DNA of 43,045 nucleotides from Sulfurimonas sp. (GCA_027019325.1 JALUWT010000111.1:1-43045), one strand, 5' to 3'; positions 1 through 10,386 are shown, counted from the first letter of the stretch. A program made the numbers and translations. The notes: generated by a model from the sequence alone, not told the origin.

Positions 1-1
1 T

Positions 2-1345
2 TCGCTTATATTATCTGCATTGAATGTGATGCAGGAAAAAATATTTGATTTTTCACGTAAACAAAAAGACATCAATGCATATTTGGAAAAAGAAGTAGAC
101 AATAAAACAGTGGAGTTACGAAAGCAATTGTTTATAGATAATTTAACGCAATTACCAAATAGAAAAAAACTTTTTATTGATATGGAAAATTCAAATAATG
201 ATGGAGCATTATTGATTTTAAACATTGATGATTTTAAAGAGATTAATGATTTTTACGGTCAGGGTGTCGGTGATTATATTTTAGTAGAGTTTGCAAAAAG
301 ATTGCAGCTTTTTCTTGAAGATGAAAAAAACATCACTCTAAGCCGACTCTCCGGTGATGAATTTGCCTTGTTATTTGCGCATAGACCTTCTTATCGTAGT
401 TTTATGGAAGTGGTCAACAACTTGACCAAAGAGACTGAAAAAATGGTTTTTGAGTATGATCAGAGTGAAATTTTTCTCAGAATTACTATTGGCGGTACTA
501 TGGATCCGCATGATGAAATGCTTGAAAAAGCAGATATCGCTCTTAAGCTCGCAAAAGAACAGAAGAAGTACTTTTTACTTTATGATGAAAAGTTAGATGT
601 AAAAAGACAGTATAAAGAAAATATGGAATGGGTAAAAAAACTAAAAAGTGCTATAAAAGAAGATAGAATCGTACCTTACTTTCAGCCCATATTTGATACC
701 AAAACACAAAAACCCGTAAGTTATGAATGTTTAATCCGTTTAATAGATACTGATGACTCTGTAGTTAGTCCATATAAATTTTTAGATATAGCCAAAAAGA
801 GTAAACTCTATCCGCAATTAACTAAAATAATGGTTGAAAAAAGTTGTCAATATTTTCAGCATAAAGATACAAGTTTTTCCGTGAATCTTTCTATTAATGA
901 TATTCTTGATGTAGATATGGTGGCATACATTCAAAAATGTGTCAAAAAATATGATGTAAATAAAAAGATTGTATTTGAAATTCTTGAAACGGAGGGTATC
1001 GATAATTATGCCGAGGTTTCATCATTTATATTGAGCATGAAGCGACTCGGATGTAAAATTTCCATAGATGACTTCGGTTCAGGCTACTCTAATTTTGAGC
1101 ATATCTTAAAACTTGACATTGATTATATTAAGATTGACGGTAGTCTTATTAAAAATCTTGATACGGATGTGAATGTACAAATAGTTGTTGAAACGATTGT
1201 AGATTTCGCTAAAAAACTGAATCTTATTACGATTGCGGAATTTGTTCATAATCAAGCGGTATTTGAAAAAGTCAAATCGCTTGATATTGAACGCGTGCAG
1301 GGTTTTTATCTGGGAGAACCAGATAAAGAGATATTAGAAAATTAG
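2..1345 (+). CDS. GGDEF/EAL domain protein, 5'-truncated by window edge
   Basis: Reading frame is open from base 2. Degenerate GGDEF (RLSGDEFALLF), EAL-domain motifs (YECLIRL, FEILETEG, SIDDFGSGYSNF, DYIKIDGSLI, VQGFYLGEP). Confidence 0.9.
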   Translation, partial: SLILSALNVMQEKIFDFSRKQKDINAYLEKEVDNKTVELRKQLFIDNLTQLPNRKKLFIDMENSNNDGALLILNIDDFKEINDFYGQGVGDYILVEFAKRLQLFLEDEKNITLSRLSGDEFALLFAHRPSYRSFMEVVNNLTKETEKMVFEYDQSEIFLRITIGGTMDPHDEMLEKADIALKLAKEQKKYFLLYDEKLDVKRQYKENMEWVKKLKSAIKEDRIVPYFQPIFDTKTQKPVSYECLIRLIDTDDSVVSPYKFLDIAKKSKLYPQLTKIMVEKSCQYFQHKDTSFSVNLSINDILDVDMVAYIQKCVKKYDVNKKIVFEILETEGIDNYAEVSSFILSMKRLGCKISIDDFGSGYSNFEHILKLDIDYIKIDGSLIKNLDTDVNVQIVVETIVDFAKKLNLITIAEFVHNQAVFEKVKSLDIERVQGFYLGEPDKEILEN

Positions 1346-2952
1346 TATCTGTATCTGATATAGAAACGGATATCTTGTGCTTTATCTACAACATTTTCGG
1401 CAATATCATTACCGTTAACAATCATTGAAGGTGCAATTTTCATTGCATTTCCTGAAGTATTTCCAAAGAAACCATTACTTCCTGCATATTTATAGTCTAT
1501 GTAGGTATAACGAATTTGCATAGATAAGATGTCTTCTATTAAAGGTTCTGTAAAATATGCTTCATAGGCATCACCGCGAGCAGCAACTTTTGAACCAATA
1601 TTTGTATCTTCTGCATAGGTAATACTTCTCCAATATTGTGAGCCATGGTTATATTCAAGTCCCCAGCGCCCCTCTTCTGAAATTAGTGAAGGAAATTGTG
1701 TTCCTACCCAGTAGGAGTAACCTGTTTTACTCTCTCCTTTCTTTGAGCCAAGCATACCCTGATCTTTATTTGGATTTGTAATACTCATAGCACCACTTAC
1801 AAAGAAGATAGTGTCATCTAAAAAGTCAGAGATACCATCACCAATACCATTAGCTATAAAATTTGCAGTAATAGAATGCAATCCGCCAACGGTATCGAAT
1901 CCAGTATACGTAGTATTTGAATCGATGAGATTGTTAGCATAATAGTATTGTGTATTGACAGTGTACTGTCCATCTGAGTATGGTACAAAGATGAAACCGG
2001 CAAGGTCAATATCTGGATTAGCTCCTTGAGAGCTGTTAACATTTGCATATGGTGTATAAGAGAATTTTGGAGCGGCATTGCTCAAACCTCGACCGGCACA
2101 GAATTTTATATACATACCGTTGACACCTGTAATATTTTCAAGACCAAATTTTGCACTCAGTCCGTCAAATTCAACATTTATAGAGTGTCCCATTGGTGAT
2201 GACGGATGATCATCATCTCTGAAGTTAATCAGATGCCCATTTGTTGATGGACGACGACCAATACTAAATGTCCATGGCATGTCTATACCTGCAAAAGTGC
2301 TGTTTTTATAAAGGAAGTAAACATTTTTTATTCTTACAGTGTCATTATAGGCATTTTCATTTGCAATCCAGTCAAAATTTTCCATTGAACCATTTCGAGC
2401 ATTAATACCGCTTCTTGCACCAAATGCTTTATTATATGCTAGTTGTCCATGGAAACTAAGGTTTTTAGTGGCTGCCCAAGACATATTCATCCAGAATCTG
2501 TTTGTCATGAAAGCATTGTTTTTCGCTGTCTTCCCATTTGCTAGTTTATAGTCTAGATTTTCAATAGCAAATCTGTAATCGACATTAAATTTTAGGTGGT
2601 TCGAATTTGTATTTTTGTTGAGTTCTGCAACATTTTCCTGCAAATCAGCTATTTTTTCATCAACACTCTCTTCATCGTCGCCACCTTCATCATCTGCTTC
2701 TTCATCATTTGTTGCAGTAGATTTCACATCTTCTTTACCATCTGATTCTTCTGCATCTGCGTTGTCATCAGCTTCTTCATCAGTTGCTTTTGCTGATGTT
2801 GCCTTTTGTGCTTTAAGTGTATTGAGTTCTTGTTTCATCTGCTTCATTTGCAGTTCCATTTGCTGAAAACGGTCATACATTGTATCTGCGCTAAGAGCTG
2901 TTGTGCTCAGTAATGCTGCAGTGACCAGTGAAAGTACTAGAGGTTTATTCAT
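1342..2952 (-). CDS. Outer-membrane porin-like protein, signal peptide plus coiled coil and acidic linker (DUF3373-like)
   Basis: Signal peptide MNKPLVLSLVTAALLSTTALSA, coiled-coil MELQMKQMKQELNTLK, beta-barrel-like remainder ending in an aromatic residue (FYIRYRY). Confidence 0.75.
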   Translation of the reverse strand: MNKPLVLSLVTAALLSTTALSADTMYDRFQQMELQMKQMKQELNTLKAQKATSAKATDEEADDNADAEESDGKEDVKSTATNDEEADDEGGDDEESVDEKIADLQENVAELNKNTNSNHLKFNVDYRFAIENLDYKLANGKTAKNNAFMTNRFWMNMSWAATKNLSFHGQLAYNKAFGARSGINARNGSMENFDWIANENAYNDTVRIKNVYFLYKNSTFAGIDMPWTFSIGRRPSTNGHLINFRDDDHPSSPMGHSINVEFDGLSAKFGLENITGVNGMYIKFCAGRGLSNAAPKFSYTPYANVNSSQGANPDIDLAGFIFVPYSDGQYTVNTQYYYANNLIDSNTTYTGFDTVGGLHSITANFIANGIGDGISDFLDDTIFFVSGAMSITNPNKDQGMLGSKKGESKTGYSYWVGTQFPSLISEEGRWGLEYNHGSQYWRSITYAEDTNIGSKVAARGDAYEAYFTEPLIEDILSMQIRYTYIDYKYAGSNGFFGNTSGNAMKIAPSMIVNGNDIAENVVDKAQDIRFYIRYRY

Positions 2953-3151
2953 TTTTTCCCTTTTTTGAAAAATGTCTTACAAAGATAACACATTTTTATA
3001 TTATTTCTGTGATACTATACATCATCTATTATAAAGATAGTTTTAAACTAAGGGATTTTTCTATAATAATTTATTATATTTCAATGGCTTATTAATATTA
3101 TTAGATAAAGAAAAGAGCATAAAAGCAAGCAAGGTTTAAATATATTTTTAG

Positions 3152-3157
3152 TATAAT
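3152..3157 (+). promoter_or_regulatory. Putative sigma70-type -10 box (TATAAT) for rpsB-tsf
   Basis: TATAAT about 150 nt upstream of the rpsB ATG, in an AT-rich context. Confidence 0.5.
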
Positions 3158-3199
3158 TCGCGGATTTTTCCTCTGTATTTGCAGTTGAAAATATTAACA

Positions 3200-3300
3200 G
3201 GTTGTGTCAAAAAACTGGTGCAACTCTCTTTTTAGAGAGTCAATGTTCGACACCTCCAAAGCCAACCAGTGAAATTTCTGGCGCATTATGACGCCTTTTA
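3200..3300 (+). promoter_or_regulatory. Structured rpsB 5' leader candidate with terminator-like hairpin
   Basis: ACTCTCT(3223-3229)/AGAGAGT(3234-3240) hairpin, CTGGT(3215-3219)/ACCAG(3265-3269), alternatives GTGTC/GACAC and GGTTG/CAACC, then GGCG-cattatga-CGCCTTTT just before the RBS. Confidence 0.5.
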
Positions 3301-3310
3301 AGGACCTCTT

Positions 3311-4081
3311 ATGGTAACTATGAAAGACCTATTAGAATGTGGTGTACACTTCGGACACCAAACTCGTCGTTGGAACCCAAAAATGAAAAAATACATTTTC
3401 GGTGTTCGTAAAAATATCTATATTATAGATTTACAAAAAACACTTCGTTACTTCCGTAACACATATACTATTGTAATGGATGCTGCAGCAGAAGGACAAA
3501 CTGTTCTTTTCGTTGGTACTAAAAAACAAGCTCGTAACTCTGTAAGAGACGCTGCTATTGCTTGTAATATGCCATATGTAGACAACAGATGGTTAGGTGG
3601 TATGCTTACTAACTTCCCAACTATTCAAAAATCTATTCGTAAACTTGATGTTATTTCTGAAATGCAAGAGAATGGTCAAATTGACTTGCTTACAAAGAAA
3701 GAAGCACTTATGCTTTCTCGTCAAAAAGTAAAACTAGAGGCTTATTTCGGTGGTATTCGTGATATGAAAAAACTTCCAGATATGCTTTTCGTCATTGATG
3801 CGGTTAAAGAGCACACTGCAGTTTTAGAAGCACGTCGTCTTGGTATCCCAATTGTTGCGCCACTTGACACTAACTGTGACCCTGATCTTATCACTTACCC
3901 AATTCCAGGGAATGATGATGCTATTCGTTCTATCCAGCTTTTTTGTCGTGAAATGACAGCTGCGATTAATGAAGGTAAAGCACTTCGTGATGCACCAGCA
4001 GAAGAAGAGCAAACTGAAGAAGCAGCGACAGAAGCTCCAGCAACTGAAGAAGCAGCAGTAGAAACTACAGAGGAAGCGTAA
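3311..4081 (+). CDS. rpsB: 30S ribosomal protein S2
   Basis: [41 protein letters not shown] is characteristic of S2; precedes tsf. Confidence 0.98.
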   Translation: MVTMKDLLECGVHFGHQTRRWNPKMKKYIFGVRKNIYIIDLQKTLRYFRNTYTIVMDAAAEGQTVLFVGTKKQARNSVRDAAIACNMPYVDNRWLGGMLTNFPTIQKSIRKLDVISEMQENGQIDLLTKKEALMLSRQKVKLEAYFGGIRDMKKLPDMLFVIDAVKEHTAVLEARRLGIPIVAPLDTNCDPDLITYPIPGNDDAIRSIQLFCREMTAAINEGKALRDAPAEEEQTEEAATEAPATEEAAVETTEEA

Positions 4082-4082
4082 T

Positions 4083-5135
4083 ATGGCAGCAGTAACAGCA
4101 GCAATGGTTAAGGAGCTACGTCAGGCAACTGATGCTCCTATGATGGATTGTAAAAAAGTTTTAGTTGAAGCTGACGGCGATATGGACAAAGCAAAAGAGC
4201 TTTTAAAAGAACGTGGAATTGCTAAAGCGGCTAAAAAAGCTGATCGTGTAGCAGCAGAAGGTCTTGCGGGACTTAAAATTGCTGATGATTTCTCTAAAGC
4301 AAGTGTTGCAGAGATTAACTCTGAAACAGACTTCGTTGCTCAAAATGAAGGTTTCCAAAATCTTGTAAAAGATACAGTTGCAGAGATTTTCAATAATAAT
4401 CCTGCTGATGTTGAAGCATTTATGAACAGTGATTTTGGAAATAAGTTTACAGAATCTGTAACAAAAATCGGTGAGAAAATTGAACTTCGCCGTTTTGCTA
4501 CACTCAATGCTGAACCAACAGAGGCATTAAACGGATATATTCACTCAAATAACCGTATTGCAGTTATCGTAAAAGCAAAATGTGACTCTGAGAAAACTGC
4601 AGAGTGTATGAGAGACACATTGAAACAAATTGCAATGCATGCATCTGCGATGAAACCAAGTACTTTAAGCTACAAAGATTTTGACCCTGCATATGTTGAA
4701 GGCGAAACAAAAGGTAGAATTGAAGCACTTAAAAAAGATAATGAAGAGTTAAAAAGACTTAAAAAACCTCTTAAAAATGTTCCTCAGTATGTATCTATGA
4801 TGCAATTAACTGATGACGTTATGGCACAAGCGGAAGCTGACATCAAAGCTGAGTTGTTAGCTGAAGGTAAACCAGAGAAAATTTTAGACAGAATCATTCC
4901 TGGTAAAGTTGCAAGATTCATTCTTGACAATACCCTTCTTGACCAAGAGCAGGCGCTTCTTGACCAACAATATGTTTTAGATGATAAATTAACAGTAGCG
5001 AAAGCTATTGAAAAAGCAGCTAAAGCATGTGGCGGTACAGCTGAAATCACTGAATTTGTTCGCCTTGAAGTAGGTGAAGGAATTGAGAAAAAAGAAGAAG
5101 ACTTCGCAGCAGAAGTTGCAGCACAAATGAGCTAA
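4083..5135 (+). CDS. tsf: Elongation factor Ts
   Basis: [37 protein letters not shown] and [11 protein letters not shown] motifs. Confidence 0.98.
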   Translation: MAAVTAAMVKELRQATDAPMMDCKKVLVEADGDMDKAKELLKERGIAKAAKKADRVAAEGLAGLKIADDFSKASVAEINSETDFVAQNEGFQNLVKDTVAEIFNNNPADVEAFMNSDFGNKFTESVTKIGEKIELRRFATLNAEPTEALNGYIHSNNRIAVIVKAKCDSEKTAECMRDTLKQIAMHASAMKPSTLSYKDFDPAYVEGETKGRIEALKKDNEELKRLKKPLKNVPQYVSMMQLTDDVMAQAEADIKAELLAEGKPEKILDRIIPGKVARFILDNTLLDQEQALLDQQYVLDDKLTVAKAIEKAAKACGGTAEITEFVRLEVGEGIEKKEEDFAAEVAAQMS

Positions 5136-5163
5136 GCCTTTGGCTTAACTCATCCTCTTTTTA
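5129..5163 (+). terminator. Rho-independent terminator of rpsB-tsf
   Basis: GAGcTAAGCC-TTT-GGCTTAaCTC stem-loop including the tsf stop codon, followed by T-rich CTCTTTTT. Confidence 0.7.
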
Positions 5164-5224
5164 TTAGAAACTTCTCTCCTTTATAAGCACAGCTCTATTT
5201 AATATTTATGATATAATCCTCATT

Positions 5225-6424
5225 ATGTCTTATGGAAATAAAATAATTGTTATTGGTGGTGGCTATTCCGGAGTTAAAACGGTAGTTCATCTCGCGAATA
5301 ATAAAAACAACGAAATCACCTTCTTTGATAAAAATTCTTACCACTATATGCAAACTGATGCGTATGAACTAATATCTAATGAGAAAGATTTTGCGCAGGT
5401 AAGTGTAGATCTATTTACTCTGTGTGCAGATTTAGGTGAAAATGTCTGTTTTGCAAAACAAGAAGTTACTGATATTAATTTTGACAAAAAACAAGTAATT
5501 ACGACAATTCAAAGATATCATTATGATTATTTAGTCATAGCAGTTGGCTCAAGAACTAAGTTTGTAGAGAGCATAAAGGGACTTAAAGAGTATTCTCACG
5601 GTGTAAAAGTACTTAATCGTGCGATGTACTTCAAACAAAAATTTGAAATGTCTCTTTTTAAGAAAGTGCAAGAGAGTGGAACTGCATGTAAACCGCTCAA
5701 TATAGTTGTGGCCGGTGCAGGATTAAGCGGTGTTGAAATAACAGCTGAAATGGCTTCTTTTGCAAAAGAGTTTTACAGTAAGAATAATTTTTTATGCAGA
5801 AAATTAAATATTGTACTTGTGAGTTCATCAGAGCAGATACTCAAAGGTATGGATCCTTATTTGGTAAAAAAATCTTTAAAAAGACTACTTGATTTAAAAG
5901 TGACAATCAAATCACAAACAAGAGTTGTTTCTTTGACAAAAGAGAGTGTTACTCTAAGTAATGGCGAAGTGATTTCGATGGACTTTATGATTTTTGCAGG
6001 AGGTATTGAACCTAATGGTTTGATATACAAGCTTAAGCTAGACAAAAATAAGAGAAATTTTTTAAATATAAATGAGTATTTACAGGTTCAAAGGTATAAA
6101 GAAGTATTTGCTATTGGTGATTGTGCCACTTTATATAATAAAGATAAATTTATAGCCCCGACTGCAGATGTGGCTGAGCAAATGGCAGAGGTCTGCAGTG
6201 AGAATATTATGAATTTAATTAATCATAGAGAATTAAAAAGACATAATATAAAGTCACGAGGTATTTTAATAGCACTTGGACGAGGCTATGCAACAAGCAG
6301 AATTTTTGGAGTGCATATCTCCGGATATTTGGCGTATTGCATGAAAAAAGTAATAGAAAAGATTTACTTTGCAAAGTTAGACCGGCATTCAAAAAAAGGG
6401 TGTTCTAAAATTTTCAAGATGTAA
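5225..6424 (+). CDS. NAD(P)/FAD-dependent oxidoreductase, type II NADH dehydrogenase-like
   Basis: IIVIGGGYSGVKTVVHLA (FAD), VVAGAGLSGVEITAEMA (NAD), FAIGDCATL. Confidence 0.85.
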   Translation: MSYGNKIIVIGGGYSGVKTVVHLANNKNNEITFFDKNSYHYMQTDAYELISNEKDFAQVSVDLFTLCADLGENVCFAKQEVTDINFDKKQVITTIQRYHYDYLVIAVGSRTKFVESIKGLKEYSHGVKVLNRAMYFKQKFEMSLFKKVQESGTACKPLNIVVAGAGLSGVEITAEMASFAKEFYSKNNFLCRKLNIVLVSSSEQILKGMDPYLVKKSLKRLLDLKVTIKSQTRVVSLTKESVTLSNGEVISMDFMIFAGGIEPNGLIYKLKLDKNKRNFLNINEYLQVQRYKEVFAIGDCATLYNKDKFIAPTADVAEQMAEVCSENIMNLINHRELKRHNIKSRGILIALGRGYATSRIFGVHISGYLAYCMKKVIEKIYFAKLDRHSKKGCSKIFKM

Positions 6425-6461
6425 AATATTATAATAAGCAAGAGTAGAATATAATATCTCC

Positions 6462-7106
6462 ATGAATCTATTATCTGCTAAAAATTTATCATGCTCTTTT
6501 GATTATGAACTTTTTTCAAACGTCTCTTTGGAACTTGACACAAAAGAGAGTATCGCTATTATCGGTCTGAGTGGGAGTGGAAAATCAACACTTTTGCATC
6601 TTCTCTCAACACTTCTCAAGCCAGACAATGGCACTTTAGAACTACTTGGAAAAGATGTCCTAAAGATGAAAAAAAAGCATTTGGCTCTGCTTCGTCGTGG
6701 CAAGCTTGGTCTTGTTTTTCAATCGCACTATCTTTTTAAAGGTTTTAGTGGGTATGAAAATCTTGAGGTTTCGGAAATTTTGTCGCAAGAGCCCATAGAA
6801 CAAGAACTTTTAGAACATCTTAAAATTGCGCATTGTATCGAGCAAAAAGTGACAGAACTCTCAGGCGGACAGCAGCAGCGTGTCTCAATAGCCAGAGTGC
6901 TAACAAAAAAACCGACAATAATTTTTGCAGATGAGCCGACAGGAAACCTTGATAATGTTACAGCATGTGAAGTGATGGACCTTTTCTTTGAGTATGTACA
7001 AAAGCATGAAGCCGGAATGATTTTAGTAACACATGATGATACTCTGGCGTACATGTGCGATAAAGTCTATAAGCTACAAAACAGAGAGCTGATAAGGGTC
7101 AAATAG
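6462..7106 (+). CDS. ABC transporter ATP-binding protein (LolD-like)
   Basis: Walker A GLSGSGKST, signature LSGGQQQRVSIARVL, Walker B IIFADEPTGNLD. No adjacent permease. Confidence 0.9.
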   Translation: MNLLSAKNLSCSFDYELFSNVSLELDTKESIAIIGLSGSGKSTLLHLLSTLLKPDNGTLELLGKDVLKMKKKHLALLRRGKLGLVFQSHYLFKGFSGYENLEVSEILSQEPIEQELLEHLKIAHCIEQKVTELSGGQQQRVSIARVLTKKPTIIFADEPTGNLDNVTACEVMDLFFEYVQKHEAGMILVTHDDTLAYMCDKVYKLQNRELIRVK

Positions 7107-7870
7107 TGGAACTTACACAGATCTTTAACGAAACAAATGTTGTTGGATTTCTGTTGCTTTTTTTCCGTTTTGCTGCACTTTTTATTGCAGTGCCCATCTT
7201 TTCACATAACAATATTCCTATGAATGTAAAAGCTACGATGGCTTTTTTCTTTACGGTTGTCTTTTATGCTTCTATGCCACCTGTGCATATTGCACTGACT
7301 ATTCCGACAATAATTATAGCAATACTCAGTGAGTTTATGCTGGGCTTAGTTGTTGGTGTCGCTCTGCAGCTTGCATACAATGTTATCACTTTCGCGGGCG
7401 GACAGATATCTTTTATGATGGGTTTTTCTATGGCCAGTGCTATCGATCCCCAATCGGGTATCTCTATGCCGATTATTTCACAGTTTTTATCACTGCTCGC
7501 TTTGATGGTGCTTATCGCTTTGCATTTAGACCACTGGATGTTGCTCTTTATCGACCATAGTCTTAAAACGGTTCCTCTCGGTGGTTTTTTAATGAGTAAG
7601 GATGTCTTTCATTATGTTATGCATGCCGCCTCTAATATGTTTTTGATTGGCTTTATCATTGCTTTTCCTATTATAGCGCTCTCCTGGCTTGCTGATGTCA
7701 TTTTTGGAATGTTGATGAAAACAATGCCGCAGTTTAACCTTTTAGTTATCGGTTTTCCTATAAAAATTATGGTTGCCTTTGCTGTTCTCATTGCAACACT
7801 CACAGCTGTGATGCTTGTCTTTAAAGGACAAATGCAAGAAGCTTTTAACGCTTTGGAGATGTTATTTTAG
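7106..7870 (+). CDS. fliR: Flagellar biosynthesis protein FliR (GTG start)
   Basis: FliR-like architecture: IPMNVKATMAFFFTVVFY, GGQISFMMGFSMASAIDPQSG, FPIKIMVAFAVL. Confidence 0.92.
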   Translation: MELTQIFNETNVVGFLLLFFRFAALFIAVPIFSHNNIPMNVKATMAFFFTVVFYASMPPVHIALTIPTIIIAILSEFMLGLVVGVALQLAYNVITFAGGQISFMMGFSMASAIDPQSGISMPIISQFLSLLALMVLIALHLDHWMLLFIDHSLKTVPLGGFLMSKDVFHYVMHAASNMFLIGFIIAFPIIALSWLADVIFGMLMKTMPQFNLLVIGFPIKIMVAFAVLIATLTAVMLVFKGQMQEAFNALEMLF

Positions 7871-7932
7871 TTTTTTTAGGGTACAATAATATGATTTTAA
7901 TAGAATCAAACAAGCTCTCATAAGGAATATGC

Positions 7933-9747
7933 GTGAAGATACTACTGTTAAATGATAATCCGGTTGTAAATAAATTAGTTACATTAAGTGCTCAGAAAAC
8001 TTCTGACGAATTGGATATAGTTACAAATGTTGATGATGTTGCAGGTGCTTCATATGATTTGGTAGTAGTCGATGATGGCATAGGCAGTGAGGAAATACTT
8101 GGCGCCTTAAAAGAGAAACTCGCGTTTTCAAAAAGTTTGTACATCTGTACACGTGATGCTGCAGAGGTTCCAGGCTTTGATACAAGACTTAAAAAACCAT
8201 TTTTACCGACTGACCTTGTAGAGCTTTTTGCGATGTTTGACAAAGATATAGAAAAAGATGAGCTTGTTCAAAGTTTAGAGAGTGAAACTGAACCGCAAGA
8301 ACAAGAGATAGAAGAGCTGGAAGATTTGGACGAGTTGGAAGATATTGCCCTTGATGAACAGGTGGAACTTGATATGGAAGCATTTGATCTTGATGAAGCG
8401 TTCACAGAAGAGGGTGAAGAACTTACGCTTGATGATTTAGATGAAACATTGATAGATGAAGACTCTTTGGAGAGTGAGGAGTTAGGTGAGAGCGTCTTAG
8501 ATGATGAAGAGGCGCAAAAAGTAAAAGAGCTGCTTGATGAAGCAGATGAAGATGCAAGCGATAGCTATCATTTTGATCCGCATATCGCTTCTAAAGAGTT
8601 GGGACTTCCTTTGGATGTGATAGAAGAGTTTGTGAGTGATTTCATAGCACAGGCATTTGAATATAAAGAGGAATTATATGCATCCGCTGTTGCAGAAGAT
8701 TTTACAACAGCGCATGAGATTGCGCATAAGCTCAAAGGTGTTGCAACAAATCTACGCATAGAAAATGCATTTGAAAAATTAGTGACTATTAATAACTCAT
8801 CAGATAAAGCAGAGATTGCGGAACAGCTTGATGCATTCTATGCCATTATTGAAAAATTGAAAACTGCTACTACAGAAGCCACGCAAGAGGATGAACTTAA
8901 TTTTGACTTAGCTTTAGACTTGGAAGATGAGGCGGATGCAGATATTGGAGATGAAGATACACTTGATGAACTCGAAGATGAGCCACTGGATTTCGACTTA
9001 GCATTGGATTTGGAAGATGAAGCAGATATTGACTTGACAGAAGAGGATGAAATGCTGACTTTGGATGATGAACTTGAAGAGAGTGAAGAGGAAGCGTCTC
9101 TTGAAGAAGATATTACGTTGCCAGAACTTGAAGAACTTTCTGCTGAAGTGTCGCCTGAGATAGAGGAAGCTGAAATTTCTGAAGAGGCAGAAGTCGAGGG
9201 TGAAGAAGAGCCTGAAGAAGAGTTGGAACTTGAGGAACTAGAGAGTGACGATGAAGAGGCCCTAGAAGATAAAGTAGATGAAGCAGCGACAGAAGAGCTT
9301 GCAGCAGAGCCAGAAGAAGAAGTTGAGGAAGAAGAGCCTGAAGAAGTTGAAGAGATTGAAGAAGAGGTGTCTGAACCGGAAAATATTGAACAGCAGATAC
9401 AAGAGGCTGTGGAAGATTTAAGTGAAGAAGATTTGGAGAGCGAACTTGATGATGAGACACTTCTAGAGATAGCCGCTTCTGAGATAGATTCTATAGATAA
9501 GTTAAGTTCAAAAGAGTTGAAGCTTGCACTCGGTGAAGAGATAGATGAGATTGAAGATGAAGAAGAAATTTCAACAGAAGATGTAGAAGATTTGTTAGAA
9601 GTTGCTGAAGAAGAGTTGGAAGAAGAGGAGAAAATAGAGGGTGTAGAAGCACTCAAAAAACTTTTAAAAGCCTTGGATGACAAAGATGTGGCAGCATCAA
9701 TGAAGGGAATGAAAATTACTATTAACATAGAGTTGGGTGAAAAATAA
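7933..9747 (+). CDS. Receiver-like/Hpt protein with long acidic low-complexity region
   Basis: N-terminal REC-like fold (VVVDDG, LKKPFLP), Hpt motif AHKLKGVATNLRIENAFEKL, Asp/Glu-rich tract; GTG start after AAGGAA. Confidence 0.75.
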   Translation: MKILLLNDNPVVNKLVTLSAQKTSDELDIVTNVDDVAGASYDLVVVDDGIGSEEILGALKEKLAFSKSLYICTRDAAEVPGFDTRLKKPFLPTDLVELFAMFDKDIEKDELVQSLESETEPQEQEIEELEDLDELEDIALDEQVELDMEAFDLDEAFTEEGEELTLDDLDETLIDEDSLESEELGESVLDDEEAQKVKELLDEADEDASDSYHFDPHIASKELGLPLDVIEEFVSDFIAQAFEYKEELYASAVAEDFTTAHEIAHKLKGVATNLRIENAFEKLVTINNSSDKAEIAEQLDAFYAIIEKLKTATTEATQEDELNFDLALDLEDEADADIGDEDTLDELEDEPLDFDLALDLEDEADIDLTEEDEMLTLDDELEESEEEASLEEDITLPELEELSAEVSPEIEEAEISEEAEVEGEEEPEEELELEELESDDEEALEDKVDEAATEELAAEPEEEVEEEEPEEVEEIEEEVSEPENIEQQIQEAVEDLSEEDLESELDDETLLEIAASEIDSIDKLSSKELKLALGEEIDEIEDEEEISTEDVEDLLEVAEEELEEEEKIEGVEALKKLLKALDDKDVAASMKGMKITINIELGEK

Positions 9748-10367
9748 TGAGTAAAATAGATGGTGCAGTATTAGTACTTTCCGGTCCCAGTGGTGCGGGA
9801 AAAAGTTCTTTGATTCATAAAATTATTGATGATATTGGAAAGTGTTATTTTTCTATTTCAACAACAACAAGACCGATACGAAAAGGGGAAGTTGAAGGTG
9901 TTGATTACTATTTTGTAGACAAAAAAGAGTTTGAACGTGAGATAGAAGAGGACCAGTTCTTAGAGTATGCTGTTGTACATGGAAACTACTATGGAACATC
10001 ACTCAGACCGGTCAAAGAGGCACTTTCACGTGGAAAACTTGTTATTTTTGATATAGATGTACAGGGTAACAGTGCGGTCAACAGCCGCTTGGGAGACATA
10101 ACTACTTCTGTATTTATTACGCCGCCGACACTTTCAGAACTGCGCACAAGGTTAGAGAATCGCTCAACTGATGAGCAGTCTGTGATTGACAGACGCATTA
10201 AAATGGCAAGAAAAGAGATTCAGCGTGTCTCTGAGTATGAATACCTGCTTATTAATGATGATTTAGATGTCGCAGCCGATAAGCTTCGTATCATCGCAAC
10301 AACGGCACGCTTTAAAAAATCGAATGATGAAATAAATGCATTTGTCAATCAGTGGGAAGATTTATAA
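9747..10367 (+). CDS. gmk: Guanylate kinase
   Basis: VLSGPSGAGKSSL, STTTRPIRKGEVEGVDYYFV, YGTSLRPVKEAL. Confidence 0.97.
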   Translation: MSKIDGAVLVLSGPSGAGKSSLIHKIIDDIGKCYFSISTTTRPIRKGEVEGVDYYFVDKKEFEREIEEDQFLEYAVVHGNYYGTSLRPVKEALSRGKLVIFDIDVQGNSAVNSRLGDITTSVFITPPTLSELRTRLENRSTDEQSVIDRRIKMARKEIQRVSEYEYLLINDDLDVAADKLRIIATTARFKKSNDEINAFVNQWEDL

Positions 10368-10386
10368 AAAAAACAAAAAAGTTTGC

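Noticed and set aside
2615-2866. 83-aa plus-strand Ser-rich ORF
   Set aside because: Antisense shadow of the acidic linker in the porin-like gene.
8881-9040. Near-repeat of about 100 nt within the acidic gene, considered as a DNA repeat element
   Set aside because: Explained by an internal protein duplication (DFDLALDLEDEAD) in low-complexity coding sequence.
9113-9460. 115-aa minus-strand Leu/Gln-rich ORF
   Set aside because: Another antisense frame of the same acidic low-complexity region.
8838-9728. 296-aa minus-strand ORF, Ser-rich
   Set aside because: Antisense shadow of the Asp/Glu-rich region (GAA/GAT read backwards gives TTC/ATC/TCA Ser-rich sequence); no RBS or domain.
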